From Bettongia penicillata ogilbyi (Eukaryota; Chordata; Mammalia; Diprotodontia; Potoroidae): a stretch of 64,000 nt of DNA. The translations under genes and the position numbers were made by a program. The stretch covers positions 1,342,771 to 1,406,770 of the forward strand of contig JAJHZJ010000061.1 in the NCBI GenBank assembly GCA_023548195.1, read 5' to 3'. Under the pieces are notes generated by a model that ran no database searches, was not told the DNA's origin, and worked only from the letters and a program-made list of their open reading frames with translations. Shown here piece by piece: positions 1 to 54,732 of this stretch. How positions within the stretch are numbered: the stretch's first letter is position 1; the number at the start of each line of letters is the position of its first letter.

Positions 1-455
1 GCCGTATTGTTCTACCTCACAATCGGGGAAAGCTATCGAATACCCCGAGCCCAGAGCTCGCGGGCTCTTATCGCTTTCTCAGCCTTTGCGGGTGCTCTTG
101 GGGACGTCGCGGGCGAGCCTGGCAGCCCTCGGGCATTTATCAGTGTGTCCGGAACCCCCCGTCCCTTCCGCCTACGGACCCCCTTGTCTGCCGCCCCTGT
201 CCTACGCTTCCCATGGTCCCGGCTTGCGCTTCCTCGGAGGAGTTACCCTGGGGGGCTGGGGGGGCGGTGACTGCCGGGCATCTGGTCCCTCCTGCCAGGG
301 CTGGGAGGGTCCCGGCTACGTGACTATGGAGGCTGGCGCTCGCCATAGTGACGGTGCCACCACAGGCTGGGGACTTCCCCAGACTTCACCCCACACTCAC
401 CTTTCCAAATCGGCCCCTCAACCAAAAAGGTGCGACTGCCTAGTGAGCTCAAGTT

Positions 456-44061
<43,606 letters not shown>

Positions 44062-44814
44062 GTAAGTAATGTTTCTAATCTCAGCTCAAGATCTAGTTTG
44101 AGTTTTGTGGATGAATCAGTGAATGAATATGAATGAAAAAGTCTTTATTTAAGCAGTATACTTGAGTGCTGTATTTAGTACAAGGGATGTAACTATGAAA
44201 GTGAAATAATCCTTTTCTTTGAGAAGTTTGCATTTCAGTAGGCAAAAATAGCACATATAGGAAGATGCAACAGCAGAATAGATGGCAAAGCTTGGTGGTC
44301 TAAAGAGCACACCTTCAGGGCACAGTGCAAGAACCAATAGTCTGAAAGTATAATGGATAAAGCAAATGGGGCAAGATTTGATGAGCTGGAGAGCAAAGCA
44401 GAAGGAGGCATTGCAACATTTGAGCGTGGGGAGAGAGGCAGAGAGTTCAGAGGGGCACATCAGCAGGGTAGATGGAAAGGCCTAGTGATCTGCCAGGCAG
44501 ATGATTTATACCTACCTCTAATCTCTACAGGCGAATACTACCAACAAATATTGGTATCCATTTTATTTTAAGAATTGAATTTCTGGATTTTGAGACGTGT
44601 TATCATATATGAAAAAAAAGAACCTGAATAAAATGGATTCCCAATACTCTGAAAACTTATTCATTTTTGTCATGTCATAAACATTTTAGTATTCAAACCT
44701 CAGACCAAATTAATCTATCATCATAATCTAAAACTGCATAATGTTCAAGGTGATATTTTAAAATTACATCACAAAAGTGCATAATTATTCAGTTTTAACA
44801 TTTTTCTTTGCTAC
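44062..44814. other. Start of intron 7 with an antisense L2 relic
   Basis: 44130-44480 resembles the L2 3' end complement (AAGTCTTTATTTAAGCAGTA, AGAAGTTTGCATTTCAGTAGG). The rest is AT-rich and unrecognised. Confidence 0.45.
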
Positions 44815-46905
44815 AGATTTTTATTTTTCTTCAATTATGTGTGAAAACAATTTTTAACATTCATTTTTTTAAATGTTGAGTTCCAAATTCTCAATCTCCC
44901 CACCCTCCTTATTAATGAGGCAAGAAATTTGATATAGGTTACACATATGCAGTAACATATTATTCATGTTGTCAAAGAAAACACAGACCAAAAATAAAGT
45001 AAAAAAAGTATGCTCCATCAGTTCTTTCCCTGGGTATGGATAATATTTTTTATCATAAGTCCTTCAAAGTTGTCTTAGGTCATTGTATTGCTGAGAATAG
45101 CTAAGTCATTTACAGTTGACCATTGTACAGTATTGTTACTGTGTATAATGTTCTTCTGCTTCCTTCACTTTGCATAAGTTCATGTAAGTCTTAACAGGTT
45201 TTTCTGAGAGCATCCTGTTTGTCATTTCTTACAGCACAAGAGTAATCCATCACAGTCATATAGCACAATTTATTCAGTCATTTCTGAATTGCTACCATTA
45301 AAAGAGCTGCTACAAATATTTTTTGTACACATGTATAGGTCTACCTTCTCATTTTTTCTCACTTCTTTGGGATGCAGATCTAGTAGTGACATTGCTAGGT
45401 CAAAGGGCATGCATGCTTCAGTAACTTTGGGGGCATAGTTCCAAACTGTTCCACAGAATGATTAGATCAGTTCAGAGATCCACCAGCTAGTGTCTTAATT
45501 TTTCCATCTCCCCTCCAAACATTTGCCATCGTCCTTTTCTGTCATAATTCACCAATCTGATAGGTATAGGGCGGTGCCTCAGAGCTGTCTCAGCTTGCAC
45601 TTTTCCAGTCAGTAGTGACTCTGAGCATCTTTTCATTTGCCCATAGATAGCTTTGATTACTTTGTCCAAAAATGGCCTGTTTATATCCCCTGACCATTTA
45701 TCAACCAGGGAATGGCTCTTATTTTCGTAAACTTGATTCAGTTCTCTTTGTATATTTAAGAAATGAGGCCTTTATAAGAGAAACTTGCTGTAAAAATTTT
45801 TTCACAGTTATGATTACTAACTGTATTTCTCTCCATCCTACGTTCCCTCCCATTTATCCTACTTTTCCCTCCTTTCACTGTACCTCTTCAAAACTGTTTT
45901 GCTTCTAAGTACTGCCTCCCCCAAGCTACCCGTCCTTTTGTCAGCCTTGCCCCTTCTCTTATCCCCTTCCTCTCCCACTTTCCTGTATGGTAAGATACAT
46001 TTCTGTACCCAACTGAGTGTATATGTTATTCTCTCTTTGAGCCAATTCTTATGAGAGTAAGGTTCACATACTCCCCTCTCCCTCCCCCATTTCCTCTCCA
46101 CTATAAAAGTACATCTTTTATGCAAGATAATTTTCCCTATTCTGCCTTTCACTTTTCCCTTCTCCCACTGCATTCCTTTCTCATCCCTTAATTTTATTTT
46201 TTTTAGATAATTATCTCATCATATTCAACTCACACATATGCCCTCTATCTATTCCTAACTACCTTAATGAGAAAGTTTTTTAGGAGTTACAAGTATCATT
46301 TTCCCATGGAGGATTTAAACAGTCCAACCTTATTGAATCCCTTATGATTTCTCTTTTTGATCTTTTTATGGTTCTCTTGAGTTTTGTATCTGAAAGTCAG
46401 ATTTTCTATTCAGTTCTAATCTTTTTATCAGGAATGCTTGGAAGCCCTCTATCTCCTTGAATGTCCATTTCCCTCCCTGATGAATTATACTCAGTTTTGC
46501 TGGGCAGGTGATTCTTGGTTGTAATTCTAACTTCTTTGCCCTAAAGAATAACATATCCCAACCTTCCAGTCCTTTAAATCTTGTGTTATCCTGACTGTGG
46601 CTCCATGATAATTTGAATTGTTTCTTTTTGACTGCTTGCAGTCCTTGACTTGGGAGGTCTGGAATTTGGCTATAATATTCCTGCGAATTTTCATTTGGGG
46701 ATCTCTTTCAGAAAGTGATAGATTCTTAGAATTTCTATTTTTTTATTATTATTTTAAATTTTTAATTAATTAATTTGTTTTCAGTTTTCTAAACCATTTT
46801 CTTATATATTAGATTTTCCCCCTCCCTCCCCCACCTTTTCCTTCTCCCTTCTTCCCCACTCCTTCCCCGAGACAGCATGCAATCTTATATATGTTCTACA
46901 CATAC

Positions 46906-47388
46906 TGACCCGGGTCCGGGTCCTTCAGGTGACACTCTCTCAGTGGGCTTCTGCTTCGGACGTCTCCGGATTTCCCTCCCCGGGGGACTCGGCGGAGGGA
47001 CTCAGTCAGATACTTCTTCAGGAGGCATATACTTTATTAAGTGCAGAGGAGTCCCCCAAACAGCTAAGGGCATTGGTTTAAGTAAGGTTCTAGTTCCGGG
47101 TAGCTATCCATTGTTTAAGTAGGTTTCTATTTTTAGGTATCCATCCTGATCCACCCCGAGGGTGAGGCTTTCATCTCATTGGAGCGAGCCCCTCCAGACC
47201 AAACCAAAAAAGGGGCACGATTCCCAACCCAGGTTGTGTCCCCTTCTGGTTGGTTAGTGGTTATTTAATTTCAGACCAGGAAGTCTTTCTAGTGCTGAGC
47301 TGGCAGAGCCACGTCAGCAGGTCAAATCTTCCTAGTTTTCTCATTCCCATCCCCCCAGGAGGTTTATTGGTCCATTACGCCCCTGACA
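46906..47388 (-). repeat. 3' LTR of the endogenous retrovirus
   Basis: 483 bp, TG to CA. The minus strand carries AATAAA (plus TTTATT at 47033-47038) as poly(A) signal. It differs from the other LTR at 47008, 47011, 47058, 47065, 47066, 47072 and 47112 only. Confidence 0.95.
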
Positions 47389-47390
47389 AC

Positions 47391-47401
47391 TCCCCCTTTT
47401 T
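47391..47401 (-). other. Polypurine tract
   Basis: Minus strand AAAAAGGGGGA directly before the 3' LTR, the expected plus-strand primer. Confidence 0.85.
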
Positions 47402-47708
47402 GTTTTACAAGGGCAGGTGAAGGGCCTGTCTTAGGCTATGTGGCCTGCCTCCATGCCTGGTACCGAAAGTGGGCAGGGCCCCTGTCTTAGGCTATGTGGG
47501 TGGCCCCCACCTCCAGCATTTCTGGTAGGTGGACCCACAATAATCCCGTCTTTGGGTACCTCTGCAGCCAATGTTATGATTATCCAGGTCATGGGGCCAC
47601 AATATTCCCGTCATTGGCACAGTCACAGCGAAAGCCCATTATGAATCTTAGTGGGGTGATAGTAGTCAGCGAGCCTTAACTTAGCCCCAGCCCTCATTAA
47701 ACAGGTAA
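47402..47708 (-). other. Region between env stop and polypurine tract
   Basis: No ORF. It contains a direct repeat of CCTGTCTTAGGCTATGTGG at about 47429 and 47482. Confidence 0.6.
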
Positions 47709-48455
47709 TCAGGATCGACCTCTGGTAATGACCCCTTTGTGTTTTTGCAGAAATATATCAGCCCTCAGCTGTTCCAGGGTACTCATCCATAATTTCATAA
47801 TACATGACAATAAGCAAGGTAGACAGAGACAAATCACACATAACAGGGCAATTCCCAATCCAGTAACAAAAAATGTATGAAGCCATTGTGTAACATTAAG
47901 ATTTCTCAACCAGTCTGGAAAAAGTTCATGCTGATTTTTCATATCCCTCTTATAATGGTCTGTGGCATTTTGTATGCTTTTAATTATCTCATCTAACTTT
48001 AATATATAAGTATCTAAACTTTGGAAGTCATCAAGTCTGGCAATAGCATCTTCAAGCTCTGTGCTAGCGTTAAGCATGAGGGCAGTCATGCATGCAGGTC
48101 GTAACAGCTGCGTATCGCACGATAGCCCTTGAAGCATTGATTCTACCTGTACCATCGTGGCCAATGCTTTTACCGCAGAGGTCAGCGCGGCTAGCTCAAG
48201 TGCCACCTGTCTATTTATCTGTTGTTGCTTCACCCATGCCGCTTCCGAATAGACCATAAAGTCGGCCAGATCATGTGCCATACCTTTAACCTCATTCTGC
48301 AGTGCCGCAAGTTCTATTTGTTGTAAAACACTCACGGCTAGTCCAATGATATCCATTGTAGAAATGTCCAGTCCCCGTCTCACTCGTGCCACTCGGGCAG
48401 TGATCATTTCAAAATAGTCTGAGTCCGCGAAGGGTCTATAAGATCCTACCGGCAA
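47709..48455 (-). pseudogene. env: env transmembrane subunit (long open frame)
   Basis: 248 codons without a stop. Near the start a basic RVRR site resembles a furin cleavage site, followed by a hydrophobic stretch (IIGLAVSVL), a long helical coiled region, a C-x8-C loop (CDTQLLRPAC), N-glycosylation sites and a membrane anchor (residues about 195-225, WLHTFFVTGLGIALLCVI) with Cys clusters. The CX6CC motif of gamma-type env is absent. The frame lacks the surface part upstream (frameshift), so the env as a whole is broken. Confidence 0.8.
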
Positions 48456-49033
48456 AAGGTTACCAGGGGTATTTTCAGCAATATTACAAAGGTGCCATTC
48501 CCTGTTAAGTCCTTACTCTGAAGGGTGTTTGATAGGGACCCATTATGGCAAATAATGTTAAAATCATGGGTGCCAGTGATGCTCCCGTCCCTACAAATCA
48601 GGAACATTTCGGTGTCTGTAGTTGTCTGTGTCACTACCTCAAAAGAGTTGCAATGTCCTGAGCTAGAAGATTCATCGCAGTGGTACCCACGTTCCGTAAG
48701 AAGATTAAACCACTGTTTGTTCAGTGTGGCATTGTCTGTGAGGGGCGCACTATTGTCCGTCATGTGTATGGCCTTTCCGAACGCCGCTGCGGCGTTCCAT
48801 AGGTGTGCCTGCAATACCACCGTGGTATTGATCTGGTTGCCGGATACCGCATGAGGGACAGGTGCAGTGAAGTAGGGTCCTGGGATGCCATCCATGAAAT
48901 ACAGGTGGGTGTTGTTTATCATCTCTCCTATCACCGGATAACCTGTAGAGCAAACTTGGACAACATCAAACATATTCGGGGTAGGTATACATGCGGGTAA
49001 GGGTGATTTTGGGAATCCTGATAGGTAAAACAT
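48446..49033 (-). pseudogene. env: env surface subunit, C-terminal part
   Basis: 195 codons from FYLSGFPKSP, rich in Cys and with several N-glycosylation sites (NNT, NTT, NGS). It has no own signal peptide because its front is replaced by pol copy B. It ends by a frameshift about 50 bases before the transmembrane frame takes over. Confidence 0.75.
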
Positions 49034-49059
49034 ATAAAGAGTGTTTCCAATCTACAAGT

Positions 49060-49974
49060 GTTTGTTGTAACTGCACCAACATCGGCAAGATAGCCGAAGA
49101 GGACTGCGAAAAATCTGCAGTGGCAATATGAGTAAGGAGGTGGTAACAAAAAAGGCTATCTGTAATTAGATTAAAGGGTTCAGAGGGGCATAATTGTAAA
49201 GCTTATAAAACAGCATATAGTTCGTTTTTCTGGGCAGAGGTATATGGTGTTTGTAAGATCTGCAAAATTTTCTTGGCTGGGATATAAACTGAGGCCTTAT
49301 TTTTCTTTGTCGCATCTGTAAATATGTTAATGCCGTTGACCGGCGTCGATTGCACTAGGTTTTTTGGAATCGACAAGGGCAATAAAGCCCACCCCCTGAG
49401 CGATGGAGGCAGATGACCTTGAACAGTCTGGTGGGTAGTTAAGACCACCACCCAAGTTTCTGATTCATGTGCTAATTGTGTGAATATCTCTACAGAATCC
49501 TCTATTAATATGATAGGAACCTTACCGGTAATGCCTTGAGCCAATTCTGAGGCTTTCATTAGCAGCAGTCTCCGTGTCTCTAGCTTAGAGGGGACACTTT
49601 TGTTGGGTTTGGAAGGATAGACCCACGCCAAAGGGCCAGCCTGTTGAAATATTGAGGCAGCTATACCTAAAGATGGGTTTGACACAACAGTTATATAAAC
49701 CGGCTGTAGCGGATCTATGCGTTGGACAGTGGATTCGTTAGCTATGCGCTCTATAGCATCCATAGCCTGCATAGCCTCTTTGGTCCAGTCTCTAGGGGAA
49801 TTAAGTGCAGAGGGTCCTCTCAAAATTTGGTAAAGCGGTCACATTAACTCATTGGATATAGGTGCAGTGTTCCTTAACCATTGTATGGACCCTATTAATT
49901 TCTGGAAGTCGTTTAATGTCTTAACCGCTGTTCTATCTATAGAGGGATTTTTTCTAACCTCCGTTTGTGTGACG
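49060..49974 (-). pseudogene. pol: pol copy B: RT thumb/connection and RNase H
   Basis: The minus strand reads TLNDFQKLIGSIQW, one stop, then a 206-codon open frame (49823-49203) through connection and RNase H: IFTDAT (Asp), NELYAV (Glu). After one TAA it continues with FNLITDS (third acidic residue). The frame changes to env near 49060. So integrase and the env start are absent behind this copy. Better preserved than copy A. It lies inside the env region. Confidence 0.88.
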
Positions 49975-50634
49975 ATTCTCAAATGGTAAAAACCCCGTAT
50001 ACAGATGCCAAAGGGTTACATTTCTCTTCTTTTGTAAGTTACAAAATGACCTAAATTTCATTCCACGAACAAGTCCCACAAAGTCCTTGTCTGACCAAAC
50101 TACTATTGTCCCATTTATCCTCCAGGTGAACAGATTATAAGCGTGTCATGTATCTTTCTCATCCCATGTCTCTTGTCCGTCCACAATAGTGGCACACCAG
50201 GGATACCCCTCTGTTCCATTCACCTGTATGTATTTAAAACCAAACCCATTCCAATTCCCAGAAATACCCTTCTATAGACAAAGTGGGAAACCTGCGACTA
50301 GTCCTGAAAAGTTAGTGTCTCTGAAAGAGAGTCCCATTATTATCATAGTCTAGTCCATCATCTTTAAACATGTGAGAAATATTGCCTTGGATGATAAACT
50401 TAGGCATTGTCTCACTCCATGACATCACCCTTAACCATGGTGGATTCGTGACGAACGCCCATCTCTGTGGTTCCTTCGGTGCTGGGTCGATGGACGCAGT
50501 GTTCTTTGAGTGTCATGATAAGTACGAGAAAAATGAAAGGAGTCATTGTGACCTAGTTGATTAAGCTTCTCCAGAAGTTTTTTCATCTGCCACTGATAGC
50601 ACCTCCTCACTCCCTGTGACCGCTTCACCTTGGC
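49975..50634 (-). pseudogene. env: env 5' part: leader and start of surface subunit
   Basis: The ORF at 50628-50431 starts MKRSQGVRRCYQW and is Arg-rich (HRRNHRDGRSSR), as in the leader/Rec-like region of class II env genes. Downstream, in broken frames, stretches such as GNISHMFKDDGLDYDNNGT and TWRINGTIVVWSDKDF with N-glycosylation sites read as surface protein. Several stops. It stops abruptly where pol copy B begins. Confidence 0.65.
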
Positions 50635-51180
50635 GGTTGTCCTCTATCATTGTTATCCTTTTCACTGGAACCCAAACTTCTTTATTATCATCTGTTGAAA
50701 CACAAACATACCCTTTTCCCCACGTTAACACTGTATGAGGACCAAATCAATTTTTATTCTCATCGTGCCACATTACTGGCTACTTTCAGGGCACTTGTTA
50801 TTGTTGATTCATTCTTTGCAGACTCCTCATTAGGAAATGTTAAGAATTTCATAGCAGCCAATAAGCCATCATAATAGAATTTTAAGTAATTTAGAGTATA
50901 AACAGCCAAACAGCCAATTGTAATTTATCATCAGTTTAGAGTATAAACAGCCAATTGCGAATTTATCAACTCCTGGTCCAACTCCTCCTTTTTCTTTTTG
51001 CAAGTAGGTGTCCAGGGATCGATTTGCTCGTTCCACTATAGCTTGACCAGTGGGATTATGGGGGATTCCAGTGACATGTAAAATGGAAAATTCCACCATG
51101 AACTGTTCAATGGCTTTACTGACATAAGCTGGACCATTGTTTGGTTTAATGCTTTTTGGTACTGCATGATTTAGAATGTG
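50635..51180 (-). pseudogene. pol: Integrase remnant (core end and C-terminal domain)
   Basis: Right after the RNase H end comes VPKSIKPNNGPAY, where integrases have a T-D-N-G block: the catalytic Asp is replaced by Asn. GIPHNPTGQAIVERANRSL and, after a frameshift, GPHTVLTWGKGYVCV (C-terminal domain) follow. The zinc-binding N-terminus and the first catalytic Asp are deleted. A 40-bp direct duplication sits at 50885-50965 (GAGTATAAACAGCCAA twice). Confidence 0.85.
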
Positions 51181-52139
51181 ACCGAGTGTGTGTGATATAA
51201 AATATTGCTGTTTTGGCCCTTATTGGTAGTTGAACTTCCATAGTTATCTGTTTAATACTATCTGCCCTATCAGGAATATAGGCTGACTCTACTCTAGGTA
51301 TCAATGGTACTGTATACTTTCTGTCTGTGATGTATTGCAAGGTTCTTTCACATATAATAATGCTTGCAATACTTCATATAATTCATTTTGTTGTGTAGAA
51401 GTAAATGTTGTTTTAAATTTATGCATCTCCCTTTTAGATGGAATATACATAGATGCCCTAAAATTTTTTGTTGCATCTGTAAAAACATTAACTCCCTCTA
51501 CCAGTGAGGAAGAGCATTTGTTGGCCCAAGATCATGGCCACGTGGCAAATTGCTGCCCAAAAGGAATTGGGAGCCCGTGTTGGAAATTCTGATTAATCAA
51601 TATCTGCCATTCCACAAACTCTTGTATGCAGTTCTCTATTTGTTGACTTGTATACATAGTATATATTGTGTGAGGTTTCTGTCCTATTAACATCCTTACT
51701 CTCTTCACTGCCTTATGTATGACTTGGGCTACCAGCACAGCATAAAGCACACAAGCTCTGTTCTTTATCTGAGCCAAATGTACCCACTCAATAATCCCTT
51801 ATTTTTGATATAAAACTCCAGTGGGTATTTTTTCAGTGAATAAATTGTTACTTCCAAGTCCTGTGATTCTAATATCCTGCTAATAGTACACCCCATAATC
51901 TTTTTCTGCACTAATTTCAAACATTCCAGTGCTTCATCTGTCCATTTTCTGCATGAGTTTAATTGAGAAGGACCTTTCAATAAATCATATAATGGTTTCA
52001 TTTGATCAGTTGTAATTCCCAACTGTGGCCTACACCACTGAATTACTCCTATCAATTTCTGAAAGTCATTTAAAGTTGTAACCTTTGTAGAATCTATGAT
52101 AGGTGACTTCAAACTTAAGCCTTACCACCTTACATCATT
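51181..52139 (-). pseudogene. pol: pol copy A: RT thumb/connection and RNase H
   Basis: Minus-strand translation gives TLNDFQKLIGVIQW (thumb), then a connection region. RNase H follows with VFTDAT (first catalytic Asp), NELYEV (Glu) and a C-terminal FYITHTRSHS block. Frameshifts split it into at least three ORFs (52112-51765, 51777-51532, 51340-51146). Homologous to copy B but clearly diverged (for example VFTDATKNFRASMYIPSK versus IFTDATKKNKASVYIPAK). Confidence 0.85.
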
Positions 52140-53681
52140 GTTTCACAGGGTAGTTTCTCCTTCTCTGATTACATTTACTCTGAAAAAAAAACTTTTTAGA
52201 AATTAAGTTGTTAATAAGTTCAAACACTAAATTTAACTTTTGCTTAAGCCAAGGAATGACTACAAGTTCAGATTAAAAGAGCAAGATCTTTTCTGCTTCA
52301 TAGACCATTACATATTAATTTACCAATACATTGTCTTGAAAATGAAAATTTAAAACCGTTTAAAATTTGTCCTGTTGTTGACAGTCATTAAACTTTTACA
52401 AAAAATGTAGTTGAAAACCTTCAAAATAATAGTTCTCTTCTCTTGATCTAATCTGAAATGATAAAAGTTACAATTCACTGTAGACCCAGCTGAATGAGGA
52501 GTTGGGACTGCAGGGCAAAAAATCTTAATGGTTCCATCCTTTACTCAAGTAAATTTTATTTCTGTGTCCACTCCTTAAGGACTTTTTTGAATGAGAGGGT
52601 TTTGAATTCCTCAGCTGAAGGGAGGGAGACTTCTGGACAACTGCCCAGTGGCGCCAAGTCTATTCCATTCTGCTGGAGAGTTTCAAAAGCTTTATCTCTG
52701 CTGAGGTGTCCCTTTAAGATTTATGCATATTTCCAATTTGCCTAGTGCCAAATAATATAACAAATCCTGATCTGTTTTAAACATCCAATTAGGAGTGACA
52801 CGTTTCACTTAATATGTGAACAGAATAACTACCTTTTGGTTACTTCTCATTATACAAAATACTTTTCTTTTAGGTGAGGCATGAGATAATGAAAATGCTG
52901 ATCAGCCTGCCCCAGATCTCTCGTCTGTCTCTCCACCCTCACAATCTGGCCAGGATCGGGAAGGCAAGAGAGAGAGAGTTCAACCAAAAACCTTCAAATA
53001 ATTTCCAAAACTTTTATGCTTTCCTTAAACTTCATATCCATGTTGTTTTCCTAATGGGCTTTGATCAAAGCCCCTTTTAAAACTGCACAGACACTACGTC
53101 CCTGCATTTCCCATCCAAGACTACACCTTGCAATCACATAAACTAAATAATATAAGATTAGTTCCTCTCTTTCTCTCTCCCATACTTCTCCCCGATGCTG
53201 CAGCCATCAGAGAGAAGGGAGGAGGGGGAGGAAAAGAGATAACTTTCCAAGGTCCAGCTACCATGGAGCTGACCGTAATAACTCACAAACACACGCACAC
53301 AGAACATGTAAAGACAGAACACATATACAGACAATAAAAGAATCCAAAAAACTGAGAAAAAATTGTCAGAAATCCTCTGTACACATTATAACTCTGGCTT
53401 AATTTCTATCACTGTGTAACTAAGCCTTGCATAAGATTCCTTCTCTAAGCTTTCTCCCGTACAAGATTGCTTTTTTAGACTTACTCCTGCAACTTTTTAC
53501 TGCACCATAGATCTGTGCCGAGTGCCAGGGCTGGAAGAACATCCGGGCTGCTGAATTTGCCACTGTGCCACAAATCCTGGGCAAATTTTTTGCTGTGCCA
53601 CAAATCCAGGCCCTGGGCCAACTCTGGATGTATTTTCTGGTTGAATTTCTGACTGCACCAACTCCCTCTTTCCTCTCGGTC
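52140..53681 (-). other. Unassigned internal retroviral region
   Basis: Where capsid, nucleocapsid, protease and RT palm should lie I find no motif. There is a 30-bp direct duplication around 53545-53610 (GTGCCACAAATCC twice) and a lone TGGCGCC (minus strand, near 52650). It may be non-retroviral filler or a different old element. Confidence 0.4.
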
Positions 53682-54131
53682 CTATCTGGTTGTGATTGTC
53701 TCCTGAGCTCCCAGACCGCCAATGCTCCGAAGATAAAAAAGGGGGGCAGTAGAGGGGGATCTCGACTCCTTGTCAGAAATCTCCACTAGGGAGTCTCCCA
53801 TTTGTATCGCACAAGCGGCAGCCCAGCAAGTTGGACGTGGGGTGCCCACAAGGGCTGCTTTTTCCACCCCGTACATGACAAAACCAGTCTCAACGAGCAA
53901 CCCAGGGGTGGCATCCACATAAGAGGCCATTTGTGTCCCCACTACTTGCCATGTTTGAGGAGTTAATTCTGCATGGCAAACCCATGGTGATATAGTTTGT
54001 ATTTTTACTACCCACTCCCTACATTCCTTTATATGAATTTTTGTGCCCGCTTCTCGGCAGACTTTATAAAGCTGGCACGCCAATACTCCTGAATCCTCTG
54101 GCTGCAATTGCTTAGCAATTCTATTGCCCAT
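53682..54131 (-). pseudogene. gag: gag fragment, matrix domain
   Basis: 149 codons starting MGNRIAKQ, so glycine 2 is a possible myristoylation site. It starts about 100 bases after the primer site, as expected for gag. The body (CREAGTKIHIKECREW, SPWVCHAELTPQTW) has the size and Trp/Cys pattern of a betaretroviral matrix. The frame closes at 53682 and the next ORF (53722-53420) continues in another frame with a short internal duplication. No capsid major homology region or zinc knuckle follows. I infer matrix from position and start; sequence similarity is weak. Confidence 0.65.
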
Positions 54132-54229
54132 TTTCTCCTAGGTAGCCCCGTCTACCTAGGGTGTCCGACTCTTCCGCCCTTAAGCGAGCGGGATACTCAC
54201 GTCACCTGGCGGGGTCCCGTCTATCGTGT

Positions 54230-54247
54230 GCCCCACGATAGGCGCCA
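54230..54247 (-). other. Primer-binding site, tRNA-Lys1,2 type
   Basis: Minus strand TGGCGCCTATCGTGGGGC, two bases inside the 5' LTR. It matches the tRNA-Lys1,2 site used by several betaretroviruses at 16 of 18 positions. Confidence 0.85.
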
Positions 54248-54249
54248 AT

Positions 54250-54732
54250 TGACCCGGGTCCGGGTCCTTCAGGTGACACTCTCTCAGTGGGCTTCTGCTT
54301 CGGACGTCTCCGGATTTCCCTCCCCGGGGGACTCGGCGGAGGGACTCAGTCGGACACTTCTTCAGGAGGCATATACTTTATTAAGTGCAGAGGAGTCCCC
54401 CGAACAGCCCAGGGCGTTGGTTTAAGTAAGGTTCTAGTTCCGGGTAGCTATCCATAGTTTAAGTAGGTTTCTATTTTTAGGTATCCATCCTGATCCACCC
54501 CGAGGGTGAGGCTTTCATCTCATTGGAGCGAGCCCCTCCAGACCAAACCAAAAAAGGGGCACGATTCCCAACCCAGGTTGTGTCCCCTTCTGGTTGGTTA
54601 GTGGTTATTTAATTTCAGACCAGGAAGTCTTTCTAGTGCTGAGCTGGCAGAGCCACGTCAGCAGGTCAAATCTTCCTAGTTTTCTCATTCCCATCCCCCC
54701 AGGAGGTTTATTGGTCCATTACGCCCCTGACA
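54250..54732 (-). repeat. 5' LTR of the endogenous retrovirus
   Basis: Same 483-bp length as the left LTR. As the upstream LTR on the minus strand it would hold the promoter; the poly(A) signal is the complement of 54377-54382. Confidence 0.95.

Larger units (their letters stand above)
46906..54732 (-). mobile_element. Betaretrovirus-like endogenous retrovirus, defective and rearranged
   Basis: A provirus on the minus strand with two 483-bp LTRs, ends TG...CA, target duplication ACATAC (46900-46905, 54733-54738), a tRNA-Lys1,2-type primer site and a polypurine tract. The 6.9-kb inside reads, in viral order: gag matrix; about 1.5 kb unassigned; RT thumb, RNase H and a deleted integrase (copy A); env start; a second RT thumb/RNase H (copy B); env surface C-part; env transmembrane. 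Capsid, nucleocapsid, protease and the RT palm are missing. The primer site, 6-bp duplication and myristoylated matrix fit class II (beta) elements; the env type is less clear. Not capable of replication. Confidence 0.9.

Noticed and set aside
52640..52660. Second primer-binding site (TGGCGCC on the minus strand) marking another provirus
   Set aside because: Only 7 bases match; the following bases do not fit a tRNA end, and no LTR lies beside it.
54108..54425. 105-codon + strand ORF across the LTR border
   Set aside because: It is antisense to the provirus leader and LTR, with no homology.
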